A stretch of DNA of 64,000 bases, taken from positions 1,612,001 to 1,676,000 of the forward strand of contig NZ_CP017755.1 in assembly GCF_001854325.1 (NCBI RefSeq). Reading direction: 5' to 3'. This document shows, piece after piece, positions 9,675 through 18,286 of the stretch. The position numbers were made by a program, and so were the translations under genes. This DNA comes from Cupriavidus malaysiensis. GTDB taxonomy: Bacteria; Pseudomonadota; Gammaproteobacteria; Burkholderiales; Burkholderiaceae. Numbering within the stretch: position 1 is the first letter of the stretch; every line of letters starts with the position of its first letter. The notes under the pieces are model-generated. The model did no database searches. It was given only the letters and a program-made list of their open reading frames with translations, and was not told where the DNA came from.

Positions 9675-10497
9675 ATGCCACCCCTGCCACAATCGCCGCA
9701 GTCCTCGCCGCCGCAGTCCTCGCCGCCGCAGGGGGCCGTTCCCCTGCTGGAAGTCGACGCGGTCTCGGTACGCTTCGGCGGCATCCAGGCGCTCGATGCG
9801 GTCTCGTTCCGCGTCGAGGCCGGGCAGATCTGCGGCCTGATCGGCCCGAACGGGGCCGGCAAGAGCACCTTGTTCAACTGCCTGTCGCGCATCTACGAGT
9901 GCGGCGGCGGTGCCATCGCCTTCGAGGGCCGGCGCGTGTCCGGCCTGCGCCGCCACCGCATGGCGGGCATCGGCATCGGCCGCACCTTCCAGAACCTGGC
10001 GCTGTTCCGCTCCATGACGGTGCGCGAGAACGTGCTGGTCGGTTGCCACAGCCGGCACCACGCGGGCTTCCTGCGCGCGCTGCTGCGCCTGCCGGGCGAG
10101 CGCGGCGTGGAGCGCGCGGCGGCCCGGCGGGCGGACGAGATCCTGCACTACCTCGGCCTGCAGGAGGTGGCCGGGCGGGTCGTGGCGGACCTGCCGTTCG
10201 GCACGCAGAAGCGCGTCGAGCTGGGCCGCGCGCTGGCCGGCGGGCCGCGCCTGCTGCTGCTCGACGAGCCGGCCTGCGGGCTCAATCATGAGGAACTGGA
10301 AAGCCTGGGTGGGCTGATCCGCGATATCCGCGACCGCCTCGGCATCACGGTGCTGCTGGTCGAGCATCACATGAGCCTGGTGATGGCGGTGTCCGACAAG
10401 GTGGTGGTGCTGAACTTCGGGCGCAAGATCGCCGAGGGCACGCCAGCGCAGGTGCGCCAGCATCCGGAAGTCATCCGCGCCTACCTGGGAGGCCAGC

Positions 10498-10514
<17 letters not shown>
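9675..10514 (+). CDS. ABC transporter ATP-binding protein, LivG type
   Basis: 279-residue ATPase of the branched-chain amino acid (HAAT) importer family. Walker A is GPNGAGKS, the LivG-type signature region reads LPFGTQKRVELGRALAGGP, Walker B is LLLLDEPACGL, and the switch His is in VLLVEHHM. CGGAG lies before the ATG at 9675. The N-terminus starts with a Pro/Gln-rich repeat (PQSSPPQ) not usual for the family, so the true start might be a little later. It overlaps the second ATPase gene by 17 bp, showing tight coupling. With 10498-13198 and the receptor at 1857-3071 it makes a full importer. Confidence 0.93.
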
Positions 10515-11214
<700 letters not shown>

Positions 11215-11312
11215 GCGCCCGCGCCCCCGGAGGGCGCCAGGTTCGAACCCGCGGAACCCGCCGGCATGCATCGGCGGGCCGCCAAGACCCGTCCGTGAAC
11301 GGAGGAGACACG

Positions 11313-12185
11313 ATGGATGCCTTCCTGCATCAACTGCTGTCCGGACTCGCCACCGGCAGCATCTACGCCAGCGTCGCGCTGGCGCTGGTGATGATCTACC
11401 AGTCCACCCACCACGTGAACTTCGCCCAGGGTGAAATGGCGATGTTCTCCACCTACCTGGCCTGGGCCATGATCCAGGCCGGCCTGCCTTACTGGGCGGC
11501 ATTCGCCTTGACGGTGGTGCTGTCCTTCGCGCTGGGCGCGCTGGTGGAGCTGGCGGTGATCCGGCCGATGCGCTCGGCGCCGGTGCTGTCGGTGGTGGTG
11601 GTCTTCGTCGGGCTGCTGATGATTTTCCACAGCCTGGCCGGCTGGCTGTTCGGCTTCACCATCCAGCCCTTCCCCAGCCCCTTTCCCGAGAGCGCCTGGT
11701 ACGGGTCCAGCTACCTGTCGCCGCACGAGGTGGGCGCCATCGTGGTGACGCTGGCGGTGATGGCGCTGTTGTTCCTGTTCTTCCGCTTCACGCCGCTCGG
11801 CCTCGCCATGCGCGCGGCGGCGCAGAATCCGCTGTCGTCGCGCCTGGTCGGCGTCAATGTGGGGCGCATGCTGATGCTGGGCTGGGGGCTGGCCGGCGCG
11901 GTCGGCGCCATCGGCGGCATGCTGGTGGCGCCGGTGGTGTTCCTCGATCCCGGCATGATGAGCGGCGTCCTGATCTACGCCTTCGCCGGGGCCCTGATCG
12001 GCGGCATCGACAACCCCGCCGGCGCGGTGCTGGGCGGCTTCATCGTCGGCGTGCTGGAGAACCTGATCGGCACCTATGTGGTAGGGACCGAGCTGAAGCT
12101 GACGGTGGCGCTGGTGCTGATCGTCGCGGTACTGATCGTGCGGCCGTCCGGGCTGCTGGGCAAGACCATCGTACTGAAGGTGTGA
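11313..12185 (+). CDS. ABC transporter permease, LivH type
   Basis: 290-residue inner-membrane permease with about eight hydrophobic segments. The LivH opening is typical (GLATGSIYASVALALVMIY) and is followed by NFAQGEMAMFSTY, the conserved first loop. The EAA-like loop reads FTPLGLAMRAAAQNP. A strong GGAGGAGA ribosome site stands 5 bp before the ATG. The gene begins 98 bp after the LivF-type gene; the gap shows no terminator. The stop codon overlaps the region in front of the next permease gene. Confidence 0.94.
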   Translation: MDAFLHQLLSGLATGSIYASVALALVMIYQSTHHVNFAQGEMAMFSTYLAWAMIQAGLPYWAAFALTVVLSFALGALVELAVIRPMRSAPVLSVVVVFVGLLMIFHSLAGWLFGFTIQPFPSPFPESAWYGSSYLSPHEVGAIVVTLAVMALLFLFFRFTPLGLAMRAAAQNPLSSRLVGVNVGRMLMLGWGLAGAVGAIGGMLVAPVVFLDPGMMSGVLIYAFAGALIGGIDNPAGAVLGGFIVGVLENLIGTYVVGTELKLTVALVLIVAVLIVRPSGLLGKTIVLKV

Positions 12186-12187
12186 CC

Positions 12188-13198
12188 ATGACGTCCTTCG
12201 ATCCCGCCACTGCCGCTCCCGCTGCTCCCGCTGCTCCCTCCGCTGCCGGCGCCGGGGCGCGCGTCCTGCCCTGGTGGCTGGCGCTGCTCGCCGCCGCCCT
12301 GGCCGTGCCCTTCGTCGCGCAGGGCTACGTGGTGTTCCAGGCGACCATGGTGCTGTCCTATGCCGTGGCCCTGCTCGGCCTCAACATCCTGACCGGGTAC
12401 AACGGGCAGATCTCGCTCGGTCACGGTGCTTTCTATGCCATCGGCGCCTATACCTGCGCGATCCTGATGGACCGCTTCGGTGTGCCCTACTGGGCCACCT
12501 TGCCGGCGGCGGCGCTGGCCTGCCTGGTGGCAGGCTACCTGTTCGGGCTGCCGGCGCTGAAGCTGGAGGGGCTCTACCTGGCGCTGGCCACCTTCGCGCT
12601 CAGCGTGGCGATGCCGCAGCTGCTCAAGTACAAGTACCTGGAGCCCTGGACCGGTGGCGTGCAGGGCATCGTGTTGAACAAGCCGGATGCGCCGTTCGGG
12701 CTGCCGCTGACGCAGGACCAGTGGCTCTACCTGTTCGCGCTGGCGGTGGTGCTGCTGATGTTCGTGCTGGCGCGCAACCTGCTCGACAGCGGTGCCGGGC
12801 GCGCCATCGTCGCCATCCGCGAGCATCCGCTCGCGGCCGAGGGCATGGGCATCGACAACCGCCACTACAAGGCCAGCGCCTTCGCGCTGTCGGCCATGTT
12901 CACCGGGGTCGGCGGCGCCTTGTCCGCCATCGCGGTGCAGTTCGTGGCGCCCGATTCCTTCCCCATGTTCCTGTCGATCTCGCTGCTGGTGGGCGTGGTG
13001 GTGGGCGGGGTCGGCACGCTGGCGGGCGCCTGGTACGGCGCGCTCTTCATCATGTTCGTGCCGAGTGCCGCGGAAAAGGTGTCGAAGGCCGCGCCGTGGG
13101 CGATCTACGGCGCGGTGCTGATCCTGTTCGTGTTCGTGCTGCCGGGCGGCGTGGCGGGACTGGTGCGCCAGGCGCGGGCGCGCTTCGGCGCGCACTGA
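12188..13198 (+). CDS. ABC transporter permease, LivM type
   Basis: 336-residue permease. A Pro/Ala-rich N-terminus of about 28 residues precedes the membrane part, which carries the LivM signature LNILTGYNGQISLGHGAFYAIGAY. ATG 12188 is preferred over GTG 12182 because GAAGG sits 7 bp before it; either way it abuts the LivH-type stop codon. It ends the transporter operon at a perfect hairpin (13201-13229). Confidence 0.93.
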   Translation: MTSFDPATAAPAAPAAPSAAGAGARVLPWWLALLAAALAVPFVAQGYVVFQATMVLSYAVALLGLNILTGYNGQISLGHGAFYAIGAYTCAILMDRFGVPYWATLPAAALACLVAGYLFGLPALKLEGLYLALATFALSVAMPQLLKYKYLEPWTGGVQGIVLNKPDAPFGLPLTQDQWLYLFALAVVLLMFVLARNLLDSGAGRAIVAIREHPLAAEGMGIDNRHYKASAFALSAMFTGVGGALSAIAVQFVAPDSFPMFLSISLLVGVVVGGVGTLAGAWYGALFIMFVPSAAEKVSKAAPWAIYGAVLILFVFVLPGGVAGLVRQARARFGAH

Positions 13199-13200
13199 GG

Positions 13201-13229
13201 CCCTGAGTCAACGAATCGAAGACTCAGGG
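13201..13229. terminator. Bidirectional hairpin between convergent genes
   Basis: CCCTGAGTC (13201-13209) pairs perfectly with GACTCAGGG (13221-13229) around an 11-base loop. It lies directly after the LivM-type stop codon and overlaps the last codons of the convergent EamA gene. There is no T-run, so rho-independent termination is only likely, not certain. Confidence 0.6.
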
Positions 13230-14110
13230 CGCGGACGGCCGGACGCCACACGGGGCGCCAGCACCAGGCTGAGCACGGCCAGCAGCACGCAGCCCACCCC
13301 CGCCAGCTGGATCCAGCGCAGCGGCTCGCCCAGCCAGGCGAAGGCCAGCAGCACCGCCGAGACCGGTGCCAGCGCCGTGAACAAGGCGGCTTCCGAGGCG
13401 CTGGTGCGGGCCGAGCCCGCATACCAGAGCAGGAAGCCGCAGACGGTGGGGCCGAGCGCATACCAGGCGACCGCCGCCAGGGCCGGTGCCGGCCAGCTGG
13501 CCGGCCAGGTTTCCAGGCCGGCCGGCAGCAGGCAGACCGCCAGTCCCTGCGCGCTCATCAGCGTCGACAGCGCCAGCGGCGCGACCGGCTGGCGCAGGCG
13601 CCGGTTGAGCAAAATGAACAGCCCTTCGCAGACCACCGCCGCCAGCACCAGCAGCCGGCCCGCCGGCGAGCCGCCGGTGCCGGGGGCGAAGGTGATGGCG
13701 CCGACGCCGGCGGTCGCCAGCGCGATGGCCAGCAGCAGCCTCGGGCCGGGCCGCTCGCGCAGCAGCAGCATGGCGATGGCGGCCGAGACCACCGGCAAGG
13801 TACCGATGATGACGCCGGCATCGGCGGCCGGGGTCAGCCGCAGGCCCGCGATCAGCAAGGTGGTGTAGCCGACGCTGCCGGCCGCTGCCTGCAGCCACAG
13901 CAGGGCCAGGTCGTGGCGGTCCGGACGCGGCCACGGGCTGCGGGTGAGCCGCATCAGCAGCAGGAAGCAGGGCAGGGCCATGGCGAAGCGCAGCGCGGTG
14001 GCGGTGAAGGGCGGCAGTCCGGCGGCGATGATCTTGCTGCCGGCGACGGTGCTGCCGACCATGACCATGGCAAGGGCGAGGCAGGCATGGCCGAGGGATC
14101 GTTGTGGCAT
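13208..14110 (-). CDS. EamA/DMT-family transporter
   Basis: 300-residue drug/metabolite exporter with about ten hydrophobic helices in two repeated EamA halves. Conserved features are SKIIAAGLPPFTATALRFAMALP in the first half and EAALFTALAPVSAVLLAFAWLGEPL in the second. ATG 14110 is used because the first helix starts right after it; a TTG at 14137 would add nine residues. The substrate cannot be inferred. It is a single gene, convergent with the importer operon, with a weakly defined 5' region (14111-14233) that holds nothing recognisable. Confidence 0.9.
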   Translation of the reverse strand: MPQRSLGHACLALAMVMVGSTVAGSKIIAAGLPPFTATALRFAMALPCFLLLMRLTRSPWPRPDRHDLALLWLQAAAGSVGYTTLLIAGLRLTPAADAGVIIGTLPVVSAAIAMLLLRERPGPRLLLAIALATAGVGAITFAPGTGGSPAGRLLVLAAVVCEGLFILLNRRLRQPVAPLALSTLMSAQGLAVCLLPAGLETWPASWPAPALAAVAWYALGPTVCGFLLWYAGSARTSASEAALFTALAPVSAVLLAFAWLGEPLRWIQLAGVGCVLLAVLSLVLAPRVASGRPRPESSIR

Positions 14111-14233
14111 CGGGTTGGCGCGGAAGGAGTGGGACAAGGCACCAGCCTAGGTCCGTGCCGGCATCGCGTCTTGAACGGAATTGCAGGTCCGCTGCAGGAA
14201 ATCGGACGGTACAGCACCGCTTTTCGCAATGGA

Positions 14234-14728
14234 CTAGTTGTGCTCAAGCGAACCCGGAGTCCGATCGATCGTCAACGCCATGACCTTGGCGTGCACCTGT
14301 TGGAGTTGCAGCGAATCGATGGTTTGCCAGCCCAATCTCGCATACAAGCTCTCATTGCGAGGCGTAAAGAGGTACATGCGGGAAAAGCCGAAGCGGCTGG
14401 CCTCGCTTGCAAGGCGCTGAGTCAGCGCGGAGGCAATTCCCTGGTTGCGAAAGGCTGGCACGACAAAGACGGAAGAGACCCAAGGCGTAAGGTGCTGGTG
14501 CGTGATCGTGCCAGGGACCAGACTGGCTGCGCCTTGCAAGCTGCCTTCTGCCGTCAAGGCGACCAGGGTCAACGGCAGCGCGTGCCGGATGGCGGTCCGC
14601 TGGACGCGCAGCAGGCGTTCTTCCATGGTTAGCTGCGGGCTGAGATAGCCAAACAATTGATGCTGCCACTCGGCTACAAGCGGAATCAGTTCGTGATGAT
14701 TCTCCAGATAATCAATATGCGTCAGCAA
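14234..14728 (-). CDS. GNAT-family N-acetyltransferase
   Basis: 164 residues. The acetyl-CoA loop is visible as VFVVPAFRNQGIASALTQRL, followed by the usual LFTPRNESLYARLGW at the end of the fold. The start is a TTG at 14728 with GGGAGA about 9 bp upstream. Base composition is clearly lower in GC and codon use less biased than in the flanking genes, which suggests relatively recent acquisition. The acetylated substrate is unknown. Confidence 0.85.
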   Translation of the reverse strand: MLTHIDYLENHHELIPLVAEWQHQLFGYLSPQLTMEERLLRVQRTAIRHALPLTLVALTAEGSLQGAASLVPGTITHQHLTPWVSSVFVVPAFRNQGIASALTQRLASEASRFGFSRMYLFTPRNESLYARLGWQTIDSLQLQQVHAKVMALTIDRTPGSLEHN

Positions 14729-15041
14729 TTCTTGCGTCTCCCGATGTCATCAGTCAGATGAATCCCTGGCGGCAATCCGTGCTGCCGTGAATCGCTCGCT
14801 CATGGCCCTACCGTTGGGAGCGGACTCTACACGCGTTCCTGCTTTCGAACCAAACGCGGCCAATTGGTCAATGTTGGCGCCGGATTGCTGGAAATAGGGG
14901 CGGCAAGAGGATGACTTGGCCGGAGTTGGGCGAATTTCTGTTATCGCCCCTCGTGTGGCCATCAGTGATTCCGTATCCACGACGTGGCAGGCAGCGATGG
15001 AATTGGCTGTCAAGCCACGGATGACTTTTGGAATCCCTGCC
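14729..15041. other. Lower-GC intergenic stretch without a convincing gene
   Basis: This 313-bp stretch continues the lower-GC character of the acetyltransferase gene. A minus-strand frame of 104 codons (14750-15064) runs through it and overlaps the AraC gene end. It has no ribosome site and no recognisable domain, so it is not called. It may be the remains of the DNA that brought in the acetyltransferase. Confidence 0.4.
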
Positions 15042-15908
15042 TTACGGCTTCCGCCTCCTGACATCCGGAGCCGCCCCGGCCGCGCGGGCGAAGGCGCCGG
15101 GCGCGATGCCGAAGCAGCGTGCGAACAGGCGCGACATATGGCTCTGGTCGGCGAAGCCGGCGGCGGCCGCGGCGGCGGCCAGCGGCGTGCCCCGTGCGAT
15201 CAGGCTGCGCGCGCGGTGCAGGCGGCGCTGCATCAGGTAGGCGTGCGGCGTGAGCCCGGTGGCGCGGGTGAAGCCGCGTACCACCTGGAAGCGGCTCAGG
15301 CCGCTGGCGTGTGCCAGGTCGGCCAGCGTGTGGGCCGTGGCCGGGTCGTCGTCGAGCAAGGCCTTGGCGCGCAGGATGGCGGCGAGGGCAGACGCCATGG
15401 AAGGGGGCGCGGCGGCGCTGGAGCGGGTGAGGCGGGCCAGCAGGGCGAGCAGCAGGCTGTCGCGCGCCAGCGCGGCGGTGCCGGCGCCGCCGAGGCGGTC
15501 CGCGTCGGCGGCCGTCATCCAGGCGAACAGCCGGCGGAAATCGGCGGTGGCGGCGGGGTCCGCCAGCACGGGCCGCTCGAACTCCTGCGCGCCGCCATCG
15601 CCCGCGGCGAGCACTTCCTCGCGCGCCTGGGCGACCAGTGCCGGATCGAGGTAGAGCATGCGCCAGGCACGTCCGCCGTCGCCCAGCGGCGCGCCGTCGT
15701 GGACTTCGCCCGGATTGACCGTGATGAGCTGTCCTGCCTGTGCCTCCACCATGCCGCGGCCGCTGCGCGAGCGCTGGGCGCCGCGTTCGATCACGCCGAA
15801 GCCGAATTGCTCGTGGGTGTGCCGCGCGAAGGCCAGGCGCGTGTCGGCCGCGATCGCCAGCACGCCGGGCGCGCCGCAGGGAAGGAGCAGGAACGGGCGG
15901 GTCGTCAT
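15042..15908 (-). CDS. AraC-family transcriptional regulator with cupin sensor domain
   Basis: 288 residues. The N-terminal half is an AraC-type cupin (HTHEQFGFGVIERG near 30-43, then VNPGEVHDG). The C-terminal half carries two helix-turn-helix motifs (LADLAHASGLSRFQVVRGF and AAAAAGFADQSHMSRLFARCFG). The start ATG is 5 bp after the stop of the LysR gene, so both regulators are probably co-transcribed. Targets are unknown; related regulators often control amino-acid exporters, but none adjoins it here. The gene is back to high GC, unlike its left neighbour. Confidence 0.92.
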   Translation of the reverse strand: MTTRPFLLLPCGAPGVLAIAADTRLAFARHTHEQFGFGVIERGAQRSRSGRGMVEAQAGQLITVNPGEVHDGAPLGDGGRAWRMLYLDPALVAQAREEVLAAGDGGAQEFERPVLADPAATADFRRLFAWMTAADADRLGGAGTAALARDSLLLALLARLTRSSAAAPPSMASALAAILRAKALLDDDPATAHTLADLAHASGLSRFQVVRGFTRATGLTPHAYLMQRRLHRARSLIARGTPLAAAAAAAGFADQSHMSRLFARCFGIAPGAFARAAGAAPDVRRRKP

Positions 15909-15913
15909 GCTCG

Positions 15914-16876
15914 TCAGCCCATCTTCGACGATGCCGATGCCAATGGTGCGGGTAGCCCGGCCAGGATCTCCGCGGTGCTGCGCTGGAAGCGGTCTACCAG
16001 GAAATCCAGCAGCACCCTCACGCGGGGCGTCATATACCGATTCCGGTGGAAGACGGCATAGATGCCCGGCTCGCTTTCGACCAGGTCCGGTAACAGGACC
16101 TCGAGCGCGCCGGCACGGATGTCTGCCGCAGCGTCCCAGATCGTCTTGCGGGCAATGCCGACTCCGGCGAGTGCCCAGGTGCGTGCCAGCGCGCCATCAT
16201 TGGTTTCCCACGCATTGTCCATGGCGACGGTGTGGGTCGAGCGCTTTCCTCCCGACACGAAATGAAATTCGTTCAGCGGGCCAGCGGCGGTGACCAGGAC
16301 GATGAAGCGATGCCCGGCCAGGTCTGCCGGGGTGCGCGGCGTACCGTGCCTGGCCAGGTACTCGGGAGCCGCGCATAAGACCCGCCAGTTCGGCGCGAGC
16401 CGGCGTGCAATCAGCGAATCGTTCTCCGGCTTGCCAAAGCGGATGGCAAAGTCCACGTCATCGTGCAGCAGCTCAGACAGCGAGTCGGTCAGAGTCAGGG
16501 CGATTTTCAGTTCCGGCTGCGCACGGATGAAGTCGTCCAGCCACTGGTTGAGCAGATGGCGGCCGAAATCGGCCGATGCTGAAATCCGGACCTTTCCGCG
16601 CACCGCGCCCTGGCTCGCCTGGAGCGCGGCCTCGCCATCCTCGATGGCTCTCAGGGCGATGCAGCAGTGCCGGTGGTACAGCCGGCCCTCTTCGGTCAGG
16701 CGCAGTTGCCTGGTGCTGCGGTCGATCAGCCTGGTGTGAAGCGTGGCTTCCAGCTTGGCCAGCCGGGCACTGGCGGCAGCAGGCGAAAAGCCCAGCTTGC
16801 GGCCGGCAGCGGACAGGCTGCCGAGTGCCGCCGCTTCCACGAACAGGCGCATATCGCCTAGCCGATCCGTCGCCAT
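15914..16876 (-). CDS. LysR-family transcriptional regulator
   Basis: 320 residues, standard LysR length. The N-terminal winged helix-turn-helix reads RLFVEAAALGSLSAAGRKLGFSPAAAS, followed by a type 2 periplasmic-binding-like effector domain (ISASADFGRHLLNQWL, DDVDFAIRFGKPEND). It is divergent from the MFS exporter at 17004-18248 with 127 bp between them holding a perfect LysR-type dyad, so control of that exporter is the natural reading. The upstream GAAAG gives a reasonable ribosome site. GC is somewhat lower than the window average, like its divergent partner. Confidence 0.93.
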   Translation of the reverse strand: MATDRLGDMRLFVEAAALGSLSAAGRKLGFSPAAASARLAKLEATLHTRLIDRSTRQLRLTEEGRLYHRHCCIALRAIEDGEAALQASQGAVRGKVRISASADFGRHLLNQWLDDFIRAQPELKIALTLTDSLSELLHDDVDFAIRFGKPENDSLIARRLAPNWRVLCAAPEYLARHGTPRTPADLAGHRFIVLVTAAGPLNEFHFVSGGKRSTHTVAMDNAWETNDGALARTWALAGVGIARKTIWDAAADIRAGALEVLLPDLVESEPGIYAVFHRNRYMTPRVRVLLDFLVDRFQRSTAEILAGLPAPLASASSKMG

Positions 16877-16885
16877 CTTTCATTT

Positions 16886-16927
16886 GGATTTGAATTGGAT
16901 TCAAAAATGTAGCCAATTATCAAATCC
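16886..16927. promoter_or_regulatory. LysR-type binding site between LysR and MFS genes
   Basis: TTGAAT-TGG-ATTCAA (16890-16904) is a perfect dyad that fits the T-N11-A LysR box. GGATTTG at 16886-16892 is repeated in inverted form as CAAATCC at 16921-16927. The AT-rich region contrasts with its surroundings. Its place in the divergent gap suggests that the LysR protein uses it for autoregulation and control of the exporter. Confidence 0.65.
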
Positions 16928-17003
16928 AAGTCCACCCGCCAGACTGCTGCCTTGCAACGCCGGACGAGGGGCGACAGCCGACAGCCATAGGAGGGGCAAC
17001 TCT

Positions 17004-18248
17004 ATGGACGAAATCAGCAGAACAGCAGCAGCGGATAGCGGGCGCCAGGAGGTGGCGGGCAGGCTGCCGCTGGCAGGCTTGCTGGCATTGACGATGACCA
17101 GTTTCATTGCCACGGCGAACGAGGCCGTGCCGGCCGGCTTGCTCCCACAGATTGCGCAAGGATTCCATGTCACCGAAGCCTGGGCCGGACAACTCGTGAC
17201 CCTTTGCGCGCTGGGGGCAGGCGTGGCGGCCATCCCGCTGACGGCCGCCACGCGTAGATGGCGACGCCGGCAGGTCCTGTTGCTGGTGCTGGCGGCATTT
17301 TTCCTCTGCAATGCCGTCACCGCGCTGTCCTCGCATTACGTGGTGACATTGGCCGCGCGTTTTGCCGTGGGACTTGCCACCGGGCTGGCGTGGAGTCTCC
17401 TGGCAACCTATGCGCGCGCCATGGTCCCTGCCGCGATGCAAGGTCGCGCGCTTGCGGTGGCCATGGTCGGCATTCCCCTGGCCTTATCGGTCGGCGTGCC
17501 GTTGAGTGCCCGGCTCGGCGTCATGATCGGCTGGCGCAGCGTGTTCGGCATCCTGTCGGGCATGGCGCTGATACTGATGGCCTGGGCGCGCTGGACGGTT
17601 CCCGATTATCCCGGCCAGGCGGCCGACAGCCGTCTGCCCGTGCGGCAAGTGCTGGCCATCCCGGGGGTACGGCCGGTGCTGTTGGTGGTGATGGCCTGGA
17701 TTCTTCCGCACTACATTCTCTACACCTATATCGCCCCCTTCCTGGCCTCGGTTGGACTGGCCCGCCATGTCGATGCCGTTCTGCTGATCTTCGGCGTCTC
17801 GGCCATGTTGGGCATCTGGCTGGTCGGCTCATTGGTTGACCGCTGGCTGCGCCTTCTGGTGCTGGCCGGGCTGGGTGCTTTTGCCTCGGTCTCGCTGCTG
17901 TTCGGCCTGGGGGGCACGGCACCTGCGGTGCTTTGCCTGGGGGTGGCGGTATGGGGGCTGAGCTTTGGCGGCGCGCCGACCTTGTTGCAGACCGCATTGG
18001 CCGACGCGGCCGGCAGTCGGGCGGACGTTGCCCAGTCGATGCTGGTGACGGTGTTCAATCTCTCGTTCGCCGGCAGCGGGATGATCGGCGGTGTACTGCT
18101 CGAGACCACGGGTGTCGCGTCCTTTCCCTGGGTGGTGCTGTTGCTCGTGAGCATCGGCCTGCTTGCGGCCTGGCGCGCCAGTTCCCATGGATTCACGGCC
18201 GGCCGGCGTCGATACGCGCTGGATTCGGCAGCTGGTGCCCGGCCATAG
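17004..18248 (+). CDS. MFS transporter, DHA1-like efflux permease
   Basis: 414-residue, 12-helix major facilitator. The opening LALTMTSFIATANEAVPAGLLPQIAQGF is typical of the DHA1/AraJ-type exporters. The motif-A region between helices 2 and 3 is RRWRRRQ. GVPLSARLGVMIGWRSVFG corresponds to the conserved helix 5 antiporter motif. ATG 17004 follows GGAGGGG by 7 bp. It is divergent from a LysR gene and probably under its control. It may export a sugar, drug or small metabolite; the sequence does not decide. Confidence 0.9.
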   Translation: MDEISRTAAADSGRQEVAGRLPLAGLLALTMTSFIATANEAVPAGLLPQIAQGFHVTEAWAGQLVTLCALGAGVAAIPLTAATRRWRRRQVLLLVLAAFFLCNAVTALSSHYVVTLAARFAVGLATGLAWSLLATYARAMVPAAMQGRALAVAMVGIPLALSVGVPLSARLGVMIGWRSVFGILSGMALILMAWARWTVPDYPGQAADSRLPVRQVLAIPGVRPVLLVVMAWILPHYILYTYIAPFLASVGLARHVDAVLLIFGVSAMLGIWLVGSLVDRWLRLLVLAGLGAFASVSLLFGLGGTAPAVLCLGVAVWGLSFGGAPTLLQTALADAAGSRADVAQSMLVTVFNLSFAGSGMIGGVLLETTGVASFPWVVLLLVSIGLLAAWRASSHGFTAGRRRYALDSAAGARP

Positions 18249-18286
18249 CGCAAGCGCTTCATTTCAATGAATCCAGACTCGGCAAA

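Noticed and set aside
14750..15064. 104-codon minus-strand frame before the AraC gene
   Set aside because: No ribosome site or recognisable domain, and it overlaps the AraC 3' end; kept only as an intergenic note.
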